DNA from: JAXHTH01 sp034211115
GTDB taxonomy: Bacteria; Planctomycetota; Phycisphaerae; Phycisphaerales; SM1A02
Direction of reading: 5' to 3'
Length of the DNA: 20,844 nt
Assembly (NCBI GenBank): GCA_034211115.1
Contig: JAXHTH010000264.1
Coordinates: forward strand, 1 to 20,844
Part shown: one piece after another, positions 7,647 to 15,051 of the stretch
Numbering within the stretch: position 1 is the stretch's first letter
Layout of the letters: every line of letters starts with the position of its first letter
Notes under the pieces: model-generated
The model's database searches: none
Seen by the model: the letters and a program-made list of their open reading frames with translations, nothing else
What the model was told of the DNA's origin: nothing
Translations under genes and position numbers: made by a program

Positions 7647-8783
7647 ATGGCCGAAGTGGTGCTCGAATCCGTCTCGAAGACCTTCCCCGGCGGGGTTGTC
7701 GCCGTCGAAGGATTCGATCTGCACGCCGGCGACGGGGAGTTCATCGTCCTCGTCGGCCCTTCCGGCTGCGGGAAGACGACCACGCTGCGCATCATCGCCG
7801 GCCTCGAGGAGCCGACGGCGGGGACCATCCGCATCGCCGGCCGGGTGGTCAATCGCGTCCACCCCAAGGATCGTGATATCGCGATGGTCTTCCAGGATTA
7901 CGCCCTCTACCCGCACATGACGGTGCGCAAAAACCTCTCCTTCGCCCTGAAGCTGCGGAAGATGCCGAGGCCGCAGATCGAGGAGCGGGTGGCGGAGACC
8001 GCCCGCCTGCTGGGGATCACCGAGTTGCTGTCGCGTCGCCCGAAGGCCCTCTCCGGGGGCCAGCAGCAGCGCGTCGCGGTGGGGCGGGCGATCGTCCGCA
8101 GCCCGAAGTGCTATCTCTTCGACGAGCCGCTGAGCAATCTGGATGTGAAGCTTCGCCTCCAGATGCGGGCGGAGCTGAAGGCCCTCCACCTCCGCCTCAA
8201 GACGACCACCATCTACGTCACGCACGACCAGGAGGAGGCGATGACGCTCGGCGATCGGCTGGTCGTCATGGAAGGGGGATACATCCAGCAGGTGGGGGCG
8301 CCGCTGGAGGTCTATCGCGAGCCGATCAACCGCTTCGTGGCCGGGTTCCTCGGCAGCCCCGCCATGAACTTCATCGACGGGCGCATCGAGCGGATCGACG
8401 GGCGGCTGCGCTTCGTCGACGGGCACGACATCAGCCTCCCGCTGGTCGGCGATCTTTCCCGGCGCGCCGCGGAGCGGGCCGGGCAGGCGGCGGTGCTCGG
8501 CGTGCGGCCCGAGCAGTTCCGCTCCGACCCCGGAAGGCGCGAAGCCCACGGCGTTTCCGGGATTCCGGGGGCCGACGGCGAGGCGGCGATCGCCTTTCAG
8601 GTCACGGTCACCGAGCCGCTGGGCGACCGGATGGACGTCTACGGCTCGACGGCAGGCGGAGCGACGATCGTCGCCCGCGTCGATGCGGCCACCCTCTGCC
8701 GGCCGGGCGAGCGCACGCGATTCCACGTCGATCCCGCCGCGATCCACCTCTTCGAGCCGGGCGAAAAGGGGCGGCGCCTCTGA
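7647..8783 (+). CDS. ugpC: Sugar ABC transporter ATP-binding protein (MsmX/UgpC/MalK type)
   Basis: This 378-residue ATPase would energise the sugar importer. The nucleotide-binding domain is complete: Walker A GPSGCGKT (37-44), Q-loop Q83 (VFQDYALYPHM), signature LSGGQ (135-139), Walker B CYLFDEP with E160, D-loop SNLD and switch H193. The C-terminal part (about 245-378) is the MalK/TOBE regulatory domain, with LGVRPEQF and the closing VDPAAIHLFEPG. I chose the ATG at 7647 because AGGTGG precedes it and because it matches the family N-terminus (AEVVLESVSKTFPGG). The frame stays open far upstream but over the GH172 gene. The importer operon at 89-3260 lacks an ATPase, so this is the obvious partner; such ATPases often serve several importers. 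It ends 9 bases from the convergent methyltransferase gene. The symbol is by similarity of type only. Confidence 0.93.
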   Translation: MAEVVLESVSKTFPGGVVAVEGFDLHAGDGEFIVLVGPSGCGKTTTLRIIAGLEEPTAGTIRIAGRVVNRVHPKDRDIAMVFQDYALYPHMTVRKNLSFALKLRKMPRPQIEERVAETARLLGITELLSRRPKALSGGQQQRVAVGRAIVRSPKCYLFDEPLSNLDVKLRLQMRAELKALHLRLKTTTIYVTHDQEEAMTLGDRLVVMEGGYIQQVGAPLEVYREPINRFVAGFLGSPAMNFIDGRIERIDGRLRFVDGHDISLPLVGDLSRRAAERAGQAAVLGVRPEQFRSDPGRREAHGVSGIPGADGEAAIAFQVTVTEPLGDRMDVYGSTAGGATIVARVDAATLCRPGERTRFHVDPAAIHLFEPGEKGRRL

Positions 8784-8792
8784 ATCGAGCGG

Positions 8793-9653
8793 TCATCGAT
8801 CGTCCGTCGGCTCGGGCTTCGTCTCGGCATGCTCGATCGCAGGGTCGAATCGTCCCAGGCGCTCGGCCATGATCGCGACCGCCTCGGGGTTGTTGTCGAT
8901 GAGCAGGAAACGGCGGTCATGGCGGGCCGCCGCCTCGCCCGTCGTGCCGCTGCCCGCGAAGAAGTCGAGCACGCAGTCGCCCGGCCGGCTGTGGACGCGG
9001 ATGATTCGTTCGAGGACGCCGAGGGGTTTCTGGGTGGGATAGCCGGTCTTCTCGCGGCTCGTGGTGGGGACGATCGTGTGCCACCAGACGTCGGTGGGGG
9101 TCTTGCCGCGTTCGGCCTTCTCCTCGGTCACGAGACCGGGGGCCATGTAGGGGATGCGATCCATCGCCTCGTAGTTGAAGACGTACTGCTCCGGATCGCG
9201 GACGTACCAGAGGATGGTGTCATGCTTGGCGGGCCATTTTCTGCGGGACCGGCCGCCGTAGTCGTAGGCCCAGATGATCTCGTTCATGAAGTGATCGCGG
9301 CCGAGGACGGCGTCGAGGGCGACTTTAACATAATGCGACTCCCGCCAGTCCAGGTGCACGAACAGCGACCCGTCCGCGGTCAGACACCGCAGGGCGGCCT
9401 CGATGCGGGGCATGAGGAACGTCGCATAGTCGTCGAATGAATCGGGGTAGCCGCCGCTGTCGCGGCGTGTGGCGCGGTAGCACCTCCCCTTGAAGCCGAT
9501 CCGCTCGCCCTCCGGATCGGCGATCACGCTCATCCGGTCGCGTTCCTGGCGTTCGCCGGTGTTGAACGGCGGGTCGATGTAGATGAGCCGGACGGACGCG
9601 TCCGGCAGCGTCGGCAGCACCCGGAGATTGTCGCCGAGGATGATGCGGTTCAA
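8793..9653 (-). CDS. Site-specific DNA methyltransferase, beta class (orphan)
   Basis: This 286-residue enzyme would transfer a methyl group from S-adenosylmethionine to an adenine N6 or cytosine N4 in a specific DNA site. Motif IV, DPPFNT (27-32), comes first; the SAM-binding motif I, FAGSGTT (232-238), comes last, which is the beta-class order. The TQKP stretch (207-210) typical of these enzymes precedes motif I. The start is TTG at 9653: a strong GGGAGGAGG lies just upstream and the next residues NRIILGDNL match the family N-terminus. An ATG at 9672 is in another frame. There is no restriction endonuclease nearby, so this is a solitary methylase, possibly with an epigenetic role. The recognition site is unknown. 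Confidence 0.9.
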   Translation of the reverse strand: MNRIILGDNLRVLPTLPDASVRLIYIDPPFNTGERQERDRMSVIADPEGERIGFKGRCYRATRRDSGGYPDSFDDYATFLMPRIEAALRCLTADGSLFVHLDWRESHYVKVALDAVLGRDHFMNEIIWAYDYGGRSRRKWPAKHDTILWYVRDPEQYVFNYEAMDRIPYMAPGLVTEEKAERGKTPTDVWWHTIVPTTSREKTGYPTQKPLGVLERIIRVHSRPGDCVLDFFAGSGTTGEAAARHDRRFLLIDNNPEAVAIMAERLGRFDPAIEHAETKPEPTDDR

Positions 9654-9674
9654 GCGCCTCCTCCCGGTTCATGG

Positions 9675-9680
9675 TATCAT
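9675..9680 (+). promoter_or_regulatory. Candidate -10 (TATCAT) before the alpha/beta hydrolase gene
   Basis: TATCAT in the methyltransferase/hydrolase divergent gap resembles the boxes before GH2 and xseA. It would give a leader of about 30 bases to the ATG at 9718 or about 100 bases to the ATG at 9790. No -35 is clear. Confidence 0.25.
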
Positions 9681-9789
9681 CGATGCGCCTCGATGTCGGG
9701 GCGGCGCCGGGAGGGCGATGGACCGGCGGCCATCACCATCCCGCGCCCCTCTCCGGGTGATCTGGCACACCGCCGGGGAGCACGGGACA

Positions 9790-10848
9790 ATGACTATACC
9801 CAGCGAAGTCGTCTTCTACATCCACGGCGTCTCCGGCAGCACGCGCGGCGGTTCGCACAGCGGGACGTATCAGGAACTCCACGACGGCGTGGCGGCGCTG
9901 AACCCGGCCTGGCCCACCCACTTCGGCGGCGCCGAGTGGGGATGGAACCACGCGCCGGGCCGGCCCGCGAGCCACGAGCTACTCGCCGACGCCCAGCGAC
10001 TGCTGGGCAGCCGGGCCCTGCCCGACGTGCTCAGCGCCTCCGACTTCACGCTCAATCCCGCCCGCCTGGTGATCGACCGCATGCGGAACCTGTTCCTGTA
10101 CGGGTTCGGCGACATGTTCTACTACGTCTCCGAGCAGGGCAAGCAGGCGGTTCGCCTCGCCGTGGCCCGGCAGATCATCGCGTATCTGCCCACGCGGAGG
10201 CTGCTCGAGGAGAACACGCCCATTTCACTCACGCTGCTCGGCCACAGCGCCGGTTCGGTCGTCGCCTTCGACTTCCTGTTCTATCTCTTCCACGAGTCAT
10301 TGGAGTCACCATTGTCGTCCTCATCGCGACGAAGCCCGCGGACCTCGAAGAAGAAGACGACCAAAAAGACGAAGAAGAACACGACCCGCGCGGGCGGGGG
10401 CGACTCCGGAGCGCACGGCTTCCTCAAGCGCCAGACGCTCGCCGGCGACCGGAAGACGGATGAGGGACTGCAGCGCCTCGCGGAGATGGCGCATGACGGG
10501 ACGCTGAGGATCCGCCGGCTCTTCACGTTTGGCTCGCCCATCACGCCCGTGGCGTGTCGCAGCGATCGCGTGCTCGAGATCCTCGCGGCGGATCACCGCT
10601 TCGAGCCGTCGAGCTACGGCTTCGACCGCCAGCTCGCCGACGGCGCGCCGCTGGAGGGCCCGCGGTGGATCAACCTCTGGGATCGCGATGACCCGATCGG
10701 CTGGCCGGTCCAGCCGCTCATGCAGGAATCATCGGGCGAGCCGCTGGTCAAGGACGTCTACGCGGACGTGTCGGATCTCGTCAGCAAGGCGCACGATCGG
10801 TACTGGCGCTCGCGGACGGTTCATCAGGTGATTGCCGCACACTGGTAA
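9790..10848 (+). CDS. Alpha/beta hydrolase with lysine-rich insert
   Basis: This 352-residue predicted serine hydrolase or esterase has an unknown substrate. The fold is marked by an opening strand and oxyanion segment, VVFYIHGVSGS (7-17), and the nucleophile elbow GHSAGS with Ser153. Acidic candidates lie in INLWDRDDPIGW (294-305), and a His candidate lies near the end (H335, H345 or H351). Residues about 168-213 form a Ser/Lys/Thr-rich low-complexity stretch, unlike the rest of the protein and of lower GC. It follows the helix after the nucleophile and may be an inserted disordered loop. No signal peptide is seen. An in-frame ATG at 9718 with GGGAGG before it would add 24 residues that do not look like a hydrolase N-terminus, but it remains possible. 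The gene is convergent with polX, 15 bases away. Confidence 0.78.
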   Translation: MTIPSEVVFYIHGVSGSTRGGSHSGTYQELHDGVAALNPAWPTHFGGAEWGWNHAPGRPASHELLADAQRLLGSRALPDVLSASDFTLNPARLVIDRMRNLFLYGFGDMFYYVSEQGKQAVRLAVARQIIAYLPTRRLLEENTPISLTLLGHSAGSVVAFDFLFYLFHESLESPLSSSSRRSPRTSKKKTTKKTKKNTTRAGGGDSGAHGFLKRQTLAGDRKTDEGLQRLAEMAHDGTLRIRRLFTFGSPITPVACRSDRVLEILAADHRFEPSSYGFDRQLADGAPLEGPRWINLWDRDDPIGWPVQPLMQESSGEPLVKDVYADVSDLVSKAHDRYWRSRTVHQVIAAHW

Positions 10849-10863
10849 GCGGGCGAGGCCTTC

Positions 10864-12600
10864 TCAGCCCTCGCCCCGCAGCCAGGCCGTCAGCTTCTGC
10901 TTCGACCAGGCGTTGATGCACTGTTTCTTCGTCAGCCACCCGCGGCGCGCGGTGAGGACGCCGTAGCGCATCTGCTCGAAGTCGACGGGGCTGTGGGCGT
11001 CGGTGTTGATCGAGATCAGCGCCCCGGCCTCGACGGCGGCCCGCACGTGCGTATCGCGCAGGTCGAGCCGGTAGTAGTTGGCGTTGATCTCCAGGGCCGT
11101 GTCGTGCTCGATCGCCGCCTCGATGAGCGCGTTGAGATCCGGGTGCAGGCCTTCACGCTTGTTGATGATGCGGCCGGTCGGGTGGCCGATGATGTCCACC
11201 AGCGGATGTCGGACGGCACTGAGCAGGCGTTTGGTCGCCTTGTCGTCGGGCTGCCTGAGGGCCACATGCGGCGAGGCGATGACGATGTCCAGCTCGGCGA
11301 GGATGTCATCGTCGTAGTCCAGCCGGCCGTCGGCGAGGATGTCCACCTCCGCCCCCGCGAGGATGGTGATTCCCTTCATGCGCTCGTTGATCTCGCGTAC
11401 GGCTTCGACGTGTTCCAGCAGGCGCTTCTCGTCGAGCCCGTTCGCCTGCGCGCTGGCCTTGGAGTGATCGGTGACGGCGACGGTGTGATACCCCATCGCT
11501 TTTGCCGCCTCTGCGAGCTCCTCGATGGTCATCTTCCCGTCCGAGGCGGTGGTGTGGGCGTGCAGATCGCACCTGATGTCGTCCGGATCGAGAACGGCGG
11601 GCAGCTTCGCGCGCAGCTCGCCGCGATCCTCCCGCATCTCGGGCGGAATCCATGGAAGATCCAGGGCGGCGAACACGTCCTTTTCGGTCTTCGAAGCGAC
11701 GGGCTTGACGCCGCGCTTCTGCGGCGGCTCGTCTTCGCCATCGTCGGGAAACAGGCCGTATTCGTTCAGCCGCAGCGTGCGCTTCAGCGCCCGCTCGCGC
11801 ATGGCGACATTGTGTTGCTTGGAGCCGGTGAAGTACATCAGGGCGGCGCCGAAGGACGTGTCCTCGATGATGCGGAGATCGACCTGGAGGCCCGTATCGA
11901 GGCGGATCGAGCTCTTGGTTTCCCCGGCCGCGAGGACTTTCTCGACGCCGTCCATCGCGCGGAACGCCTCGGCCAGGTCCCTGGGCTTCGAAGTCGAGGC
12001 GAGGATGTCGATGTCGCCGATCGTCTCGTTGCCGCGTCGGAGAGAGCCGGCGTACTGAATCCGCTTCACGCCTTTGACGGTCTTCAGGTGCTCGACGATC
12101 GCTTCCGCCACGGGCAGGGCCTGTCCGAGCCGGACACGCTTCGATGCCTTGGCGGCGAAGGCGATGGACTCGGTGATGTTGGCGATCGTCTTCGCGCCCA
12201 TGCGCGGCAGCGTCTCGAGCTTCCCGGCCGCGATCGCCTCCTCCAGGGAAGGAACGTCGGTGACGTCGGCCTCCTCCCAGAGGAGTTTCACCGTCTTCGG
12301 TCCCAGGCCCGGGATCTGAAGCACGTCCAGCAGTCCGCCGGGGATTTCCGCGAGCAGATCCCGGTGCTCCCTGACCCTGCCGGTCTCGATGTACTCGATG
12401 ATCTTCTTCGCCGAGCCCTCGCCGATACCATCGACGGCGGTGAGCCTGCCCTCGTCGTCGGCGAGGGTCGCGACATCGACGGTCAGATCCTTCAACGTAC
12501 GCGCCACCCTGGCATGCGCGTTCACGCGAAAACGATTGGCGCCGAGGATCTCGAGCACGGCGGCCATTTCGTTGAAGATCGCGGCAAGCTCAGCGTTCAC
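10864..12600 (-). CDS. polX: DNA polymerase/3'-5' exonuclease PolX
   Basis: This is a family X repair polymerase, 578 residues, the usual bacterial PolX size, likely acting in base-excision or gap repair. Order: an N-terminal helical 8-kDa-like domain starting AELAAIFNEMA; helix-hairpin-helix GIGEGSAKKI (58-67) and IPGLGPKT (96-103); the polymerase core with GSLRRGNETIGDIDIL, giving D196 and D198, and a third Asp at 241 (LQVDLRI). The C-terminal PHP exonuclease domain has CDLHAHTTASDG (H347, H349), AVTDHS, GAEVDI, GHPTGR and NTDAHS, so its metal site looks complete. The start is GTG at 12600, which matches the family N-terminus. The frame is open upstream through an octamer repeat, but that extension has no family similarity. 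RecG is encoded upstream in the same orientation after a 229-base repeat-rich gap. Confidence 0.95.
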   Translation of the reverse strand: MNAELAAIFNEMAAVLEILGANRFRVNAHARVARTLKDLTVDVATLADDEGRLTAVDGIGEGSAKKIIEYIETGRVREHRDLLAEIPGGLLDVLQIPGLGPKTVKLLWEEADVTDVPSLEEAIAAGKLETLPRMGAKTIANITESIAFAAKASKRVRLGQALPVAEAIVEHLKTVKGVKRIQYAGSLRRGNETIGDIDILASTSKPRDLAEAFRAMDGVEKVLAAGETKSSIRLDTGLQVDLRIIEDTSFGAALMYFTGSKQHNVAMRERALKRTLRLNEYGLFPDDGEDEPPQKRGVKPVASKTEKDVFAALDLPWIPPEMREDRGELRAKLPAVLDPDDIRCDLHAHTTASDGKMTIEELAEAAKAMGYHTVAVTDHSKASAQANGLDEKRLLEHVEAVREINERMKGITILAGAEVDILADGRLDYDDDILAELDIVIASPHVALRQPDDKATKRLLSAVRHPLVDIIGHPTGRIINKREGLHPDLNALIEAAIEHDTALEINANYYRLDLRDTHVRAAVEAGALISINTDAHSPVDFEQMRYGVLTARRGWLTKKQCINAWSKQKLTAWLRGEG

Positions 12601-12604
12601 AGAC

Positions 12605-12690
12605 AAGAAAAACGTCCAAACGTCAGAAGGTCGAAACGTCAAGAAGCAGGAACGGCGGAGCGTCCAGGCGTCGGAGGCTGGCAACGAAGC
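12605..12690 (-). repeat. Octamer tandem repeat, left arm (GACGTTTC-like)
   Basis: Read on the minus strand, roughly nine 8-base units run toward polX: GACGCCTG, GACGCTCC, GCCGTTCC, TGCTTCTT, GACGTTTC, GACCTTCT, GACGTTTG, GACGTTTT, TCTTGTCT. The consensus is GACGTTTC and the register is unbroken. The array lies immediately upstream of the polX GTG start. Confidence 0.75.
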
Positions 12691-12783
12691 GGACGATGCG
12701 GCGGCCATTGTAGCCGCGAGCGGGATCGTTCGCCGCACGGCCGGCACCCGGGGAGCGAATTCGTCCGCCGTCCTCCGATTCCG

Positions 12784-12825
12784 CGTTTCGACGTTTCGAC
12801 GTTTCGATGTTTTGACTCTTTGACG
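12784..12825 (+). repeat. Octamer tandem repeat, right arm (inverted copy)
   Basis: Five 8-base units are visible on the plus strand: CGTTTCGA three times, TGTTTTGA, CTCTTTGA. This is the same octamer as at 12605-12690 but in the opposite orientation, so the two arms can pair around a spacer of about 90 bases (12691-12783). It ends next to the recG stop codon. The spacer holds no gene I can support; on the minus strand it contains TACAAT, a possible -10 for polX. Confidence 0.8.
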
Positions 12826-12829
12826 TTCG

Positions 12830-14944
12830 CTACGCCACGTCGACGAGGCCCAGCGCTTCGCCGTGCGTTTTGAGGAGGCGCTTCTTGAGCAGGGCATCGC
12901 GCTCGGCGCCGAGGGTGGGGTGCTCGGCGACCCATTCGGCGGCGTCGCGGCGGGCCAGGCGCAGAAGATCCAGGTCACGCGGGAACTCCGCCACCCGGAA
13001 GGGTGCGATCCCCGACTGACGCGATCCGAACAGCTCGCCGGGCCCGCGGATCTCCAGGTCGCGCTCGGCGATCTCGAACCCGTCTCCGGAGGCGGTGATC
13101 GCCTCGAGCCGCGCCGCGCCGTCCTCGGTGACCGGATCGGCGATCAGCGTGCACAGGCTCTTCTTCTCGCCCCGGCCGACCCGGCCGCGGAGCTGATGAA
13201 GCTGGGCGAGACCGAAGCGGTCGGCGTGCTCGATGACCATGATCGTCGCGTTGGGCACGTCCACGCCGACCTCGATCACCGTCGTCGCGACGATGGCGTC
13301 GAGTTCGCCGGCGCGGAAGCGCTGCATGATCGCATCGCGCTCCTCGCGCTTGAGCCGACCGTGCATTGCCTCGAGCCTGCGGCCGCGGAGCGGGCCCTCT
13401 CTCAGATACTCCAGATGCGAGCGCACATCCTTCAGCCCGGCGCTCGACTCATCGATGACGGGGACGACGATGTAGGCCTGATCGCGCGCGGCGAGGCGCT
13501 CGCTCAGGTAGCCGTACACCTGCGACGCCTGCGCCTGCGGCACGTGCTTCGTGATGATCGGCTGCCGGCCGGGCGGGAGCTCGCGGATGGTCGAGATGTC
13601 CAGGTCGCCGAAGATGGTGAGCGACATCGTGCGCGGGATGGGGGTTGCGGTCATGACCAGCACGTGCGGGCTCGAGCGCGGCTCGCCCGACTTGGCGCGG
13701 AGGGTCGCCCGCTGATGCACGCCGAAGCGGTGCTGCTCGTCGATGACGGCCACGGCCAGACTGTGGAAGTTGACCGTCTCGGTGAGCAGGGCGTGCGTGC
13801 CGATGAGGAGGTCGATCTCGCCGGCCGCCAGCCGTTCGTGAATGGATCGGCGCCGGGCGGGCTTGAGCGAACCGGTCAGCAGCTCGAGCACGACCGATGA
13901 GCCTTCCAGCATGCGCGCGATGGAGACGTAGTGCTGCTCGGCCAGCAGTTCCGTCGGGGCCATCAGGGCCGCCTGGTGATCGGAGGCGACCGCGAGCAGC
14001 ATCACGTACAACGCGACGACCGTCTTTCCCGAGCCGACGTCGCCCTGGAGGAGACGATTCATCGGCTTGACGCCCGTTGCATCCTGCACGATCTCCCCGA
14101 TCACGCCGCGCTGGGCCGTGGTAAGCTCAAAGGGGAACCGGGCGATGATGTGCCGATCGATCGCCTCGTTGTGCTTCAGCGAGGGCGCGACGAGCGTTTC
14201 GCGACGATGTCGGCGCTTGAGCATCACGCCGAGCTGGAGCATGAGCAGTTCGTCGAACGCGAGGCGCCGTCGGGCGCGCTTGACATCCTCTTCCGTCTCC
14301 GGGCGGTGAATCAGCCGATACGCCTCGGCCAGCTCGGGCAGGGCGCGCTTGCGGCGATACGCCTCGTGGAGGTGATCGGGAAGCCGTGTCGTGATCGGTT
14401 CAAGCACGGCCTGGATGACCGATTCGATCACGGCCGAGGACAGGTCTTCGGAGGCGGGATAGACCGGTCGCAGCCGCGCCTCGCGCGGGGCGGGATCATC
14501 CTCGGGCCTGATGACCTCCCAGGCCGGGTTGATGATCTGCAGGTAATCGCCCCAGCGCCGGCCCTTGCCCGTGGCGCGGATCGTCATCCCGGGATGGAGC
14601 TTGCCTTTCATCCACGGCGAGTTGAACCAGGTCAGGAGGATGGTGCCCGTCTCATCCTGAAGCGTGGCCTCGAAGCGGACGCGCTTGCCCGTGGCGAGGC
14701 GGCAGGTGATCACCTCGCCGCGGACGGCGATGTTCGCCCCGGCCTGGTGGACGGGCCCGACCGCCTCGCCCGCCGCCTCGATCGGCTGCTCGGGCAACTC
14801 CTGCTCGTAGCGCATGGGCAGGTGGAGGATGAGATCGGCCGCGCAGCGGACGCCGAGCCTGCGGAAGGCCCGGGCGCGCCGGCTGCCCACGCCGGGCAGC
14901 TCGGCGATGTTCGTGGTCAGCGCGATGGTGGAGTCGGTCGTCAT
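12830..14944 (-). CDS. recG: ATP-dependent DNA helicase RecG
   Basis: RecG is the helicase that reverses stalled replication forks and migrates Holliday junctions. The protein is 704 residues, a normal length. Domains: an N-terminal helical/wedge region with LPGVGSRRARAFRRLG (16-31) and the OB-fold wedge (about 70-145); helicase domain 1 with Walker A GDVGSGKT (301-308), PTELLAEQH, and the RecG-type DEQH box at 402-405 (IDEQHRFG); and helicase domain 2 with TATPIPRT, MHGRLKREERD, ATTVIEVGVDVPNAT and QLRGRVGRG. The C-terminal TRG-type region carries GDGFEIAERDLEIRGPGELFGSRQSG. The ATG at 14944 fits the family start. The gene is divergent from xseA with 107 bases between them. Confidence 0.97.
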   Translation of the reverse strand: MTTDSTIALTTNIAELPGVGSRRARAFRRLGVRCAADLILHLPMRYEQELPEQPIEAAGEAVGPVHQAGANIAVRGEVITCRLATGKRVRFEATLQDETGTILLTWFNSPWMKGKLHPGMTIRATGKGRRWGDYLQIINPAWEVIRPEDDPAPREARLRPVYPASEDLSSAVIESVIQAVLEPITTRLPDHLHEAYRRKRALPELAEAYRLIHRPETEEDVKRARRRLAFDELLMLQLGVMLKRRHRRETLVAPSLKHNEAIDRHIIARFPFELTTAQRGVIGEIVQDATGVKPMNRLLQGDVGSGKTVVALYVMLLAVASDHQAALMAPTELLAEQHYVSIARMLEGSSVVLELLTGSLKPARRRSIHERLAAGEIDLLIGTHALLTETVNFHSLAVAVIDEQHRFGVHQRATLRAKSGEPRSSPHVLVMTATPIPRTMSLTIFGDLDISTIRELPPGRQPIITKHVPQAQASQVYGYLSERLAARDQAYIVVPVIDESSAGLKDVRSHLEYLREGPLRGRRLEAMHGRLKREERDAIMQRFRAGELDAIVATTVIEVGVDVPNATIMVIEHADRFGLAQLHQLRGRVGRGEKKSLCTLIADPVTEDGAARLEAITASGDGFEIAERDLEIRGPGELFGSRQSGIAPFRVAEFPRDLDLLRLARRDAAEWVAEHPTLGAERDALLKKRLLKTHGEALGLVDVA

Positions 14945-15038
14945 CGATCAGCTAGGCTCGCCCCAGTCGGTCCGCCCGGTTGTGTGCGGTGCGTTTCGAT
15001 CAACCCGTTGCCGGACCTTCCGGGGGCCGGCCTCACGA

Positions 15039-15044
15039 TATCAT
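15039..15044 (+). promoter_or_regulatory. Candidate -10 (TATCAT) for xseA
   Basis: TATCAT ends 7 bases before the xseA ATG, so a transcript would start at the A of the start codon. The upstream CTTCCGGGGGCCGG matches the sequence before the GH2 box at 3381 in 13 of 14 bases. Confidence 0.4.
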
Positions 15045-15051
15045 TGGCGGG

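Noticed and set aside
8784..8792. Terminator between the ABC ATPase and the methyltransferase
   Set aside because: Only 9 bases separate the convergent genes and no hairpin with a T-run is visible.
10993..12873. Long plus-strand open frame opposite polX
   Set aside because: PolX has all its catalytic motifs on the other strand; the antisense translation shows no domain.
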